64,000 nt of DNA from Myxococcales bacterium UBA1660. GTDB taxonomy: Bacteria > Myxococcota_A > Polyangia > Polyangiales > Houyiibacteriaceae. Numbering within the stretch: position 1 is the stretch's first letter; each line of letters begins with the position of its first letter. Location: NCBI GenBank assembly GCA_002320815.1, contig DCLA01000120.1, positions 3,864 to 67,863 on the forward strand, written 5' to 3'. A program made the translations under genes and the position numbers. A model generated the notes under the pieces. That model was not told the origin of the DNA and searched no databases. It saw only the letters and a program-made list of their open reading frames with translations. Shown piece by piece: positions 57,649 through 64,000 of the stretch.

Positions 57649-58542
57649 ATGCGCGCGATGCTTCTGGCCGCCGGACGCGGCAGCCGCCTCGGGGTTCTGA
57701 CCGAGGAGCGAGCCAAGCCGGCGGTGCCCTTCGCCAACCGGCCCATGGCCGCCGTGGCCCTCGGCGCCCTCGCGCGTGCCGGGGCCCGGGAGGTGATGGT
57801 GAACACGCACCATCTCCCCCACACGGTCGAGGCCGCGTTGCGGCGAGCCGCCCCCGGCGCCATGACCCTCCGCTTCCACAACGAGCCCCAGTTGCTGGGC
57901 ACCGGGGGCGGCGTGGCGGCAGTCGCCGAGTGGTTGGCCGAACCCGGTGGGCCGGTGGTCCTGATGAACTCCGATGTTCTCTTCGAGCCGGACCTCACAG
58001 CCGTCGTCGCCGCTCATCGCGAAGCGGGAGCATGGGCCACGATGGTGGTTCGCGAAGATCCCCGCGCGCGCGACTTCGGAGCAGTCTGGACGCGGGAGGA
58101 CCGCGTCGTGGGTATCGATGGCACTACCGCTCCCCGGCACGAAGGCCGCGGCGAGCCTCACGTGTTCACCGGGGTCCACGTGCTCTCTCCCGAGTGCCTC
58201 CAGACGTTGCCGACCTCGGGTTGCATCGTCCGGGAGGGCTATGCGCCGTGGCTCAACGCGGGGTGTCACGTCGGGGCCTGGGTCTCGCACGACCCCTGGG
58301 AAGACCTCGGCACCCCTCGGCGATACCTGGCCGCGCACGGACGCCACGACGGGACCCGGGTCCACGCCGAGGCGCAGATTCATCCGGACGCCGAGCTGGA
58401 TGGAACGTGGGTCGGCGCCGGCGCGAAGGTCGGACCGGTGCGGCTCCGGAACGTCGTCGTCTGGGACGGGGCTCGCGTCGACGAACCCCTCGAGAACGCG
58501 GTGGTCACCACCGACGGCCGGGTCGTCACGGTCGCGCCGTGA
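57649..58542 (+). CDS. NDP-sugar pyrophosphorylase-like nucleotidyltransferase
   Basis: A 297-residue protein. It begins MRAMLLAAGRGSRLGVLTEE, the nucleotide-binding loop of sugar-1-phosphate nucleotidylyltransferases, followed by AKPAVPFANRPMAAVAL, LLGTGGGVAAVAEWLAE and VLMNSDVLFEPDLTAVV (metal-binding Asp). The C-terminal ~50 residues have a short beta-helix-like repeat (GTRVHAEAQIHPDAELDG, VGAGAKVGPVRLRNVVV). It resembles MurU or mannose-1-phosphate guanylyltransferases, so it activates a sugar phosphate; which one is unknown. It is translationally coupled (GTGA) to the next nucleotidyltransferase gene and divergent from the kinase over 91 bp. Confidence 0.88.
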   Translation: MRAMLLAAGRGSRLGVLTEERAKPAVPFANRPMAAVALGALARAGAREVMVNTHHLPHTVEAALRRAAPGAMTLRFHNEPQLLGTGGGVAAVAEWLAEPGGPVVLMNSDVLFEPDLTAVVAAHREAGAWATMVVREDPRARDFGAVWTREDRVVGIDGTTAPRHEGRGEPHVFTGVHVLSPECLQTLPTSGCIVREGYAPWLNAGCHVGAWVSHDPWEDLGTPRRYLAAHGRHDGTRVHAEAQIHPDAELDGTWVGAGAKVGPVRLRNVVVWDGARVDEPLENAVVTTDGRVVTVAP

Positions 58543-59324
58543 GTCGGGCTCACCGGGCCAAGGTGCTCATCACGTTGGAGCGAGCGGTCGGGGCCCTCGA
58601 CGGGGTCTCGCCGGTGGCGCCGTTGAAAGGGGCACTCCTCGAGCTCACTTGCGACCCTGGCCGGGCCGCCCGGGTGGCCGACGTCGATCTCCTGGTCCCC
58701 GAGGGCCATTTCGACGCCGCCGAGAGAGCGCTGGTCGGACGAGGGTTCACTCGCGTGGCGCGAGACCGCGACGATCGGGCGCGGACCTTCGGCGGCCACC
58801 TGGTCGCCGTGGACCTCCACCGGCGTCTCTTCAAGTGGGGGCTGTTCCGTATGTCGACCGCGGAAGTCTTCGCGCGCAGCCGGGTGGACCGGGAACTCTT
58901 GGGGGTGCCCGTCCATCTCTTGGACCCCTACGACGTCGCCACCCACGCGATCGGGCACGCGGCCGGGGGACCCCTGGACGCGCGCCGACGCGAGCGCCTT
59001 CGCTCCGATTTGGCAGCGCTGGGCTCGACCGGGACATTGGACCCTGGTCATCTCGCCGGGCTCCTTCAGGCGCGGGGCATGGGGCGCGCAGCCCGGTACG
59101 CCCTGGACGCTTCTCGGGAGTTCGACGCCCGAGTGCTCGCGGCCCTGGGACGAGACCGGGTAGGACGGTGGTTGGCCGCTGCCGCGCCCGTCGGGATGCG
59201 GGCTGGACGACTCGGGCCCGTCGTTGCTCAACACGCGTTGAACGCCTCGCTCGCGCGAGGCGTTCTCAGCTTGGGGTCCCACCTGATCCACGGAGCTCGC
59301 CAGCGCGCCGGCGAGCTCCGCTGA
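58539..59324 (+). CDS. Uncharacterised nucleotidyltransferase family protein (NTP_transf_5 type)
   Basis: A 261-residue protein starting at GTG 58539, which overlaps the previous stop. Its N-terminal half matches the pattern of the uncharacterised nucleotidyltransferase family: PLKGALLELTCDPGRAARVAD, VDLLVPEGHFDAAERAL, RDDRARTFGGHLVAVDLHRRL. The DVDLLVP pair of acidic residues would bind metal. The C-terminal half is helical (ATHAIGHAAGGPLDARR, LLQARGMGRAARYALDA). The longer upstream frame is antisense or overlaps the first gene and was discarded. It may add or remove nucleotidyl groups on a sugar, lipid or toxin target; no substrate can be named. It ends 1 nt before the convergent peptidase gene. 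Confidence 0.75.
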   Translation: MSRAHRAKVLITLERAVGALDGVSPVAPLKGALLELTCDPGRAARVADVDLLVPEGHFDAAERALVGRGFTRVARDRDDRARTFGGHLVAVDLHRRLFKWGLFRMSTAEVFARSRVDRELLGVPVHLLDPYDVATHAIGHAAGGPLDARRRERLRSDLAALGSTGTLDPGHLAGLLQARGMGRAARYALDASREFDARVLAALGRDRVGRWLAAAAPVGMRAGRLGPVVAQHALNASLARGVLSLGSHLIHGARQRAGELR

Positions 59325-59325
59325 G

Positions 59326-62300
59326 TCAGTCGGCCTGCTCTTCCTCGCCCGGGACGCCCCAGACGCCTTCATCGTGGCGCGGGGTCTCCATGAGCGAGCC
59401 GTCGGCGGCGTCGCGGCGCACCACGAAGAGCTGGCGGGAGACCACCTCGTTGCTCTCGCGGGCGAACACCGTGATGTAGTTGATGCCGCCGTGGAGGGGC
59501 ACCCGGGTCTCGAAGCTCATCGTGCGGGCGTCGCCGCCGCTCTCGTTGGCGTCGTAGTAGACCTTCTGGGAGCCCGCGTAGACGTAGAGGTCGCGGACGC
59601 GCTGGTCGTCCCGGGCGGTGCCCCGGATGGTGATCGAGTCGTCCCGGGTGACCAGGTCACCGCCGTGGGCCACCTCGAGCTCGGGGGGCATGTGGTCGTA
59701 GGCGCGCGCCAGGCTCCCGCCGCGACCGCTGCCGCTGGTGGCGGCGACGGGGACCCAGCCGGGTTCCTCGTCGGCGAGCTCCACCCGGACGAAACCACCG
59801 ACCTCGGCCTGGGCGGCCACGCTGAGCGCGCCGCCCTCGACGCGACCGAGCAGGTGGGCGTCGGCGCCGGGCGCGGCGCGGACCTCGGTCCCCTGGGGGA
59901 TCGTGACCCGACCGTTGCGCGCCTGGGGCGCCTGGGCGGCGTTGCGGATGGGGACGCTGACGTTCTCGGTGACCGACTCGCGGAGGTCCGCGTCGATGAC
60001 CGAGATCTCCAGCTTCGCTTCCTCACGCTCGAAGTCCTCGAGGACCTCGAAGGTGAAGCGGACGACCTTCTCCTGGCCGGGCGCGATGTCGTCGATGCGG
60101 AAGCGACCCGCGGTGAGCACGATGCCGCGGCCGGCGAGGTTCCGCAGGTTGGCGTGGGTCTCGAAGCTCTGCCCCTGGCCCACGTTCTTCACGCGGAGGT
60201 AGAGGCTGGCCTTCTCGCCGCGCTGCAGGAACCCGTCGCCGTTGCCCTCGATGTCGTCGGCGACGTGCACCGAGTAGGCGAACTGCGGGCGGTCGAGGGC
60301 CTGGACGGTGGTCCGAACCTCGACGGGCTCGGGTGCGTGGCCGTGCTCCTCCTGGAAGGTCACCCGGATCCCGTCGGCGCGGTCGGGGATGTCCCTGGGC
60401 AGGCGGCACTCGCGGCGTTCGTCCTCGTCGGAGACGCACACGCCCAGGGTGGTCGTCCACTCCCGGGTCTCGCCGGGGTTCAGGCGGCCGAAGACCAGTT
60501 CGCGGTCGTCGAAGAGGCGGTAGTCGCTGTCGGTGACCGCGCGGAGCCGGAAGAGGGGGGCCTCACCGTTGTTCGTGACCCGCACCTTGAGCCCGAAGGG
60601 CTCGCCCGCGCGGGCGGTGCCACCCTCGGGGGTGGTGCTGATCTCGACGGCGACCGGGCTGGCGCCCTGGTCCTCGCCGACGCTCCAATCGACGCCGAGG
60701 CGACGCAGATCGGCGACGGCGCGGGCCATCTCCGAATCCCGGACCTCGGTGATCACGCTGGCCGCGTCGGTCAGCATCTGCGGGCGCTCGGAGTGGGTCG
60801 CGTGGGTGAGGAGCTGCTTGGCGAAGCGGGTGAGGAACTCGTCCTCCTCCTCGTTCTCCGTGTCCCGGGGGTCGGCCTCCCGGAGCTGCTGGCGCATCTC
60901 GCGGTTGAGGTAGTAGCGCAGGACGACCGAGGGGCGGCCCGAGTCCCGAGCGTTCTGGTTGGTGAGGTGCGACTGCAGGTCGGCCTCCCGGAGGTAGGAC
61001 TCCGGGTCGATGTCCAGATCCATGTCCTCCTCGTCGACGGTCATCGGGTCGATCCCGATGTCCGGCACGATGCCCACGCCCTGGATCGAGACGTCACCCG
61101 GGGTGAGGTACTGGGCGATGGTCAGCTTGAGGGCGGAGCCGTCCTGGAAGTTCTGGAGGACCTGGACCGAGCCCTTGCCGAAGGAGCGCTGACCGATGAC
61201 CAGCGCGCGGTCGTGGTTCTTCAGGGCGCCGGCGACGATCTCCGAGGCCGAGGCGCTCGAGCCGTTGATGAGCACCACCATCGGGTAGTCGGGCTCGGTC
61301 CCCTCGGGACGGGCGAACTTCTCGTCGCGCTGGCGCTCGTCGGGCGAGCTGGTGCGGACGATGGTGCCGCTGGAGAGGAAGGTGTCGGCGATGCGCACGG
61401 CCTGGTCCAGGAGACCGCCGGGGTTGTCGCGGAGGTCGAGGACGAGGCCCTTCAGCTCCTGGCCGTGCAGATCGGCGAGGGCGCGCTGGAGGTCTTCGTG
61501 GGTGTTGCCCTGGAAGTTGTTGATGCTGACGTAGCCGATCCCGTCCCCGAGCATCCGGTGTTCGACCGACTCGATGTGGATCACCGCCCGGGTGAGCTCG
61601 ACCCGGCGGGGGTTGGACCAGTTGCCGTTGGCCTGACGGCGGCGGACCCACACGCTGACCTGGGAGCCGGGGGGACCCCGGAGCCGGTCCACGGCCTCGT
61701 TCAGCGGCATGTTGAGGGTCGACTCGTCGTTGATCTTCACGATGCGGTCCATCCGCTCGAGGCCCGCGCGCGCGGCCGGGGTGCCGGGCATGGGCCGAAT
61801 CACGGTGAGGTGACCGTCCCGGATGCTGATCACGATGCCCAGGCCGCCGAACTCGCCGCGGGTGGACATCTGCATCTCCTCGAAGACGTCGGGGGTCAGG
61901 AGGATCGTGTGCGGGTCGAGGGTCCGCAGCATGCCGTTGACCGCCGCGTACTCGATGTCCCGGAGCTCGATGTCCTCTTCGCTGGCCAGCTCGCTCTGGA
62001 GGAAGCCGAAGACGTCTTTGTAGCGGCGTGCGAGGGACCAGGGGCTGTCCACGGCCACGCCGAAGGAGCGGCGCTCGTTGCGCACCTGCACGGTGAGCTC
62101 GCTCTGCCCCTCCTGGTAGTGGACGATGACGGGCGCGACGGCGCGCTGGATGGCGTTCAGACCGGCGAGGAACATCCGCTGGTAGTCGATCCGCTCGGGC
62201 TCGACGTAGTGGTCCTTCACCTCGAACAGGGCCCGGTTGAGGACCTTCAGCTGGGTGAGGTCGTAGGGGTCCATGTTGGCCGCGGCCTGCGCGCGACCCG

Positions 62301-62418
62301 AGCCGTCCAGATCGACCTGGAGCCCGTTCCGGGGGGGCCAGCCGAAGGTCAGGAAGAACGCCGAGACCACCGCCATGAGCGCGAGCAGTGGTTTCCAGAG
62401 GCGCTTGATCGATTCCAT
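59326..62418 (-). CDS. Large S41-family C-terminal processing peptidase with SH3 and Ig-like domains
   Basis: A 1030-residue envelope protease. It starts at ATG 62418 with AGAGAAAG upstream and a membrane anchor or uncleaved signal at 10-28 (PLLALMAVVSAFFLTFG). The S41/PDZ part (about 150-480) includes LDPHTILLTPDVFEEMQ, the PDZ GGLGIVISIRDGHLTVI, LVLDLRDNPGGLLDQAV, the catalytic Ser loop VVLINGSSASASEIVAG and the Lys in IGQRSFGKGSVQVLQ, an intact CtpA-type dyad. C-terminal parts (about 600-860) look like two CARDB/Ig-type domains (FGLKVRVTNNGEAPLF, ASLYLRVKNVGQGQSF), then an SH3b-like segment (VTIPQGTEVRAAPGADA), then a final Ig-like domain. This layout recalls the large MXAN_5808-type myxobacterial peptidases. 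It probably trims envelope proteins. Confidence 0.93.
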   Translation of the reverse strand: MESIKRLWKPLLALMAVVSAFFLTFGWPPRNGLQVDLDGSGRAQAAANMDPYDLTQLKVLNRALFEVKDHYVEPERIDYQRMFLAGLNAIQRAVAPVIVHYQEGQSELTVQVRNERRSFGVAVDSPWSLARRYKDVFGFLQSELASEEDIELRDIEYAAVNGMLRTLDPHTILLTPDVFEEMQMSTRGEFGGLGIVISIRDGHLTVIRPMPGTPAARAGLERMDRIVKINDESTLNMPLNEAVDRLRGPPGSQVSVWVRRRQANGNWSNPRRVELTRAVIHIESVEHRMLGDGIGYVSINNFQGNTHEDLQRALADLHGQELKGLVLDLRDNPGGLLDQAVRIADTFLSSGTIVRTSSPDERQRDEKFARPEGTEPDYPMVVLINGSSASASEIVAGALKNHDRALVIGQRSFGKGSVQVLQNFQDGSALKLTIAQYLTPGDVSIQGVGIVPDIGIDPMTVDEEDMDLDIDPESYLREADLQSHLTNQNARDSGRPSVVLRYYLNREMRQQLREADPRDTENEEEDEFLTRFAKQLLTHATHSERPQMLTDAASVITEVRDSEMARAVADLRRLGVDWSVGEDQGASPVAVEISTTPEGGTARAGEPFGLKVRVTNNGEAPLFRLRAVTDSDYRLFDDRELVFGRLNPGETREWTTTLGVCVSDEDERRECRLPRDIPDRADGIRVTFQEEHGHAPEPVEVRTTVQALDRPQFAYSVHVADDIEGNGDGFLQRGEKASLYLRVKNVGQGQSFETHANLRNLAGRGIVLTAGRFRIDDIAPGQEKVVRFTFEVLEDFEREEAKLEISVIDADLRESVTENVSVPIRNAAQAPQARNGRVTIPQGTEVRAAPGADAHLLGRVEGGALSVAAQAEVGGFVRVELADEEPGWVPVAATSGSGRGGSLARAYDHMPPELEVAHGGDLVTRDDSITIRGTARDDQRVRDLYVYAGSQKVYYDANESGGDARTMSFETRVPLHGGINYITVFARESNEVVSRQLFVVRRDAADGSLMETPRHDEGVWGVPGEEEQAD

Positions 62419-62557
62419 TCGTGTCTTTCTCTCGTCGCGGGGAGTCCGGGGGAGGACCCCGGGCGGAGCGGTCTCACCGCTCGCGGTTCCGTCGTTCGAG
62501 CATAGCGACGCTGCTTTCCTGGGACCAGGGGCCTGGAGGGTCACGAGGTCGCAACGG

Positions 62558-64000
62558 GTGAGTCGGGCGCTTTCTTCCACTGGATCCGGGGACGAGTCGG
62601 TCGACGTGGGCCCCCGACGGGACCAGGATCGGGCGGTGGAGACCGATCCCGAGCTCGAGCGCCTGGCCGCCGAGGGCAAGCGCCGCAAGCGGCTCCTGCT
62701 GGCGATCGTGCTCGGGAACACCCTCGTCGCGCTGATTCTGGTGGGCGGACCCTATCTCCGCGGCCGACAGCGGGCCCTAGCCGGGCGGGAGGCCTTCGGG
62801 GCGCTGGTCGCATGCCTCTGGGGAGGCCGGGTGAGCGCCGATCCCGGGCTGGCCCTGCCCGAGGGGGAGGAGCTCGCCTACGTGGACGCCTTCCGCTCTG
62901 GGCCCGAGAACTGGCCGCTGCACTGCGCCGCGGAGCTGGACGCCGTGGCGCCGGCGCGGGTGTTCTGGCTCTTCCCCGACACGCGCCACGCCGAGGGCGA
63001 GGTCCGGCGGGCCGTTCGCATGGTCCAGGGGGAGCTGCGCCAGGCGTCCGGGGCCGACCGGGAGGGCACGGTCCCCAGCCGGCCCCGGCTCGCGGTGCAG
63101 CGACTCCAGGCGGCGATGACCCTCTGGAGCCAGGAGGCCGACGTCTACGTCGGGCTCGAGGACCCGCTCCTCGAGCTCGGCGACGCGCGCGCCACGGTTC
63201 AGCCGGAGCGAGTCCCCCTTCGCGCCGCGGAGGATGCCGAGCTCTGGATGGAACCCCGGGGCGACGGCCTCGAGGTCCGGGTCCTGGATGGCCGGGGGAT
63301 CTCGTGGGTCCGGGTCGGCGGCGGTCGGGTGGACATGCGGCGCTTCCGGCGCCCGCGGCTGGTGAACGCCTTCGGTGGCTCGGAGCGCTGGCCCCTGCTG
63401 GTCTGGAGCACGCCCGACGAGCGCTGCGGGGAAGACTGCGCCCGTCAGGCCACGGGGGTGGCGTGGCTCACCGACGAGACCGCGGTCACGCCCGAGCCCC
63501 GCTGGTTGGCGGCGCACCCGGCCGGGGCCATCCCCAGCGCCGTCCGCGCCCTCGCGGATGGGACCGTCCTCGTCGTGAGCGCGGAGCCGACCGAGGGCGT
63601 CGCGTTGCGGCGTTTCGAGGCCGCCCTGGCCGGTGCGGCGAGCGAGGGCGAGGCGGCCGGCGAGCCGGCCGGGGATGGGGCGGAGGGCTCCGAGGATGCA
63701 GCAGCGGGGCCCGCCGCGCCCTCCACGCCCACTGCTGTGGAGCCGCTGCCCGGGCCGACCGCGCTCCTCGCGGACGGGGCCGCGGTGCCCGCGAGCGGGG
63801 AGGTGAGAGTTCAGGGGGCGTGGCTGCTCGTTCGGGAGGCCGGCGCCGTCGCGGTGAGCCGGTCCGGCCGGCCCTTCGCCAGCACCGCCGACCTCGGCGG
63901 CGACCTCGCGTTTCACGCGCAAGGGGACGCCGCGGTGCTGACCTTCGACGACGGGGAGGGCGCGGCAGCCGTCCGCTGCACCGCGGACGGCTGCCGCACC
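62558..64000 (+). CDS. Membrane-anchored protein of unknown function, 3' end beyond the window
   Basis: At least 481 residues; the frame is open to the window edge. The start is GTG 62558, with GAGG 10 nt upstream; GTGs at 62606 and 62636 are possible. A single helix lies at about 47-65 (LLLAIVLGNTLVALILVGG) after a basic stretch KRRKR. The rest appears extracytoplasmic: SADPGLALPEGEELAYV, CAAELDAVAPARVFWLF, RRFRRPRLVNAFGGSERW, and a long Ala/Gly/Glu/Pro-rich linker (about 365-405: EGEAAGEPAGDGAEGSED). Four Cys occur in the visible part. The segments with LLVWSTPDERCG and GTVLVVSAEPTEGVALRR suggest beta-propeller-like blades. It is divergent from the S41 peptidase over 139 bp. Confidence 0.75.
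   Translation, partial: MSRALSSTGSGDESVDVGPRRDQDRAVETDPELERLAAEGKRRKRLLLAIVLGNTLVALILVGGPYLRGRQRALAGREAFGALVACLWGGRVSADPGLALPEGEELAYVDAFRSGPENWPLHCAAELDAVAPARVFWLFPDTRHAEGEVRRAVRMVQGELRQASGADREGTVPSRPRLAVQRLQAAMTLWSQEADVYVGLEDPLLELGDARATVQPERVPLRAAEDAELWMEPRGDGLEVRVLDGRGISWVRVGGGRVDMRRFRRPRLVNAFGGSERWPLLVWSTPDERCGEDCARQATGVAWLTDETAVTPEPRWLAAHPAGAIPSAVRALADGTVLVVSAEPTEGVALRRFEAALAGAASEGEAAGEPAGDGAEGSEDAAAGPAAPSTPTAVEPLPGPTALLADGAAVPASGEVRVQGAWLLVREAGAVAVSRSGRPFASTADLGGDLAFHAQGDAAVLTFDDGEGAAAVRCTADGCRT

Noticed and set aside
59374..62505. 1043-codon plus-strand frame antisense to the S41 peptidase
   Set aside because: Contains no family motif and opposes an intact catalytic dyad protein; a composition artefact.
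1..64000. tRNA, rRNA, CRISPR arrays, insertion sequences, prophage or integrase genes
   Set aside because: Looked for and none was seen; repeats found are short hairpins or homopolymer runs.

Overview
The window is high-G+C chromosomal DNA from a bacterium that looks like a myxobacterium (Polyangia/Myxococcota, perhaps Sandaracinus-like). The clues are a gliding-type envelope cluster ending in an AgmX/PglI-type TonB protein, a short export lipoprotein paired with an outer-membrane barrel, Hanks-type kinase and PP2C phosphatase genes, a MopE-like Cys/Asp-rich lipoprotein, and a very large S41 peptidase. No tRNA, rRNA, CRISPR array, transposase, integrase or prophage was seen. The species assignment is inference.

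Layout. (1) 1-3811: the start of lysC (aspartate kinase, cut by the edge), a STAS-domain protein, and a coupled ECF sigma / membrane anti-sigma pair. (2) 4228-15413: seven genes on the plus strand, mostly overlapping by 4 nt or closely spaced: a secreted coiled-coil protein, three TPR proteins (the last a lipoprotein), an 84-residue exported protein, a TolQ/ExbB-like membrane protein, and an FHA-like/TM/TonB-C protein. The set resembles the Glt/Agl gliding and focal-adhesion machinery of Myxococcus. (3) 15732-49969: a large surface-polysaccharide locus. It opens with a near-consensus promoter and a plus-strand operon (barrel, OPX lipoprotein, sugar dehydrogenase, epimerase, WbpM-like dehydratase, polymerase/ligase-TPR fusion, BY-kinase, GT2, a second polymerase candidate, AsnB-like amidotransferase). 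It continues, mostly on the minus strand, with a MraY/WecA-type initiating transferase, glycosyltransferases, a Wzx flippase, acyltransferases, nonulosonic (sialic-type) acid genes for synthase, 2-epimerase and CMP-transferase, Ugd and UDP-xylose synthase. (4) 50026-64000: a lipoprotein, a PP2C phosphatase, a Ca-type Asp-rich lipoprotein, a coupled three-gene cassette of unknown function (hyperacidic protein, HEAT/TPR protein, unknown protein), a Ser/Thr kinase converging on and overlapping that cassette, a nucleotidyltransferase pair, a 1030-residue S41 peptidase and the start of a membrane-anchored protein.

How it works together. Region 3 carries the parts of a Wzx/Wzy pathway: initiation (WecA-like, with an SDR and a WbpM-like dehydratase), sugar activation (uronic acids, xylose, nonulosonic acid), assembly, flipping, polymerisation, BY-kinase control and export through an OPX/barrel pair. 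Region 2 appears to be a trans-envelope machine with its own divergent ECF sigma/anti-sigma regulator, whose anti-sigma also carries a periplasmic TPR.

The most open questions are the coupled cassette at 52800-56325, the TolQ-like protein without a visible TolR partner, the structured DNA in front of the polysaccharide promoter, and the identity of the nonulosonic acid and amidated uronic acid.
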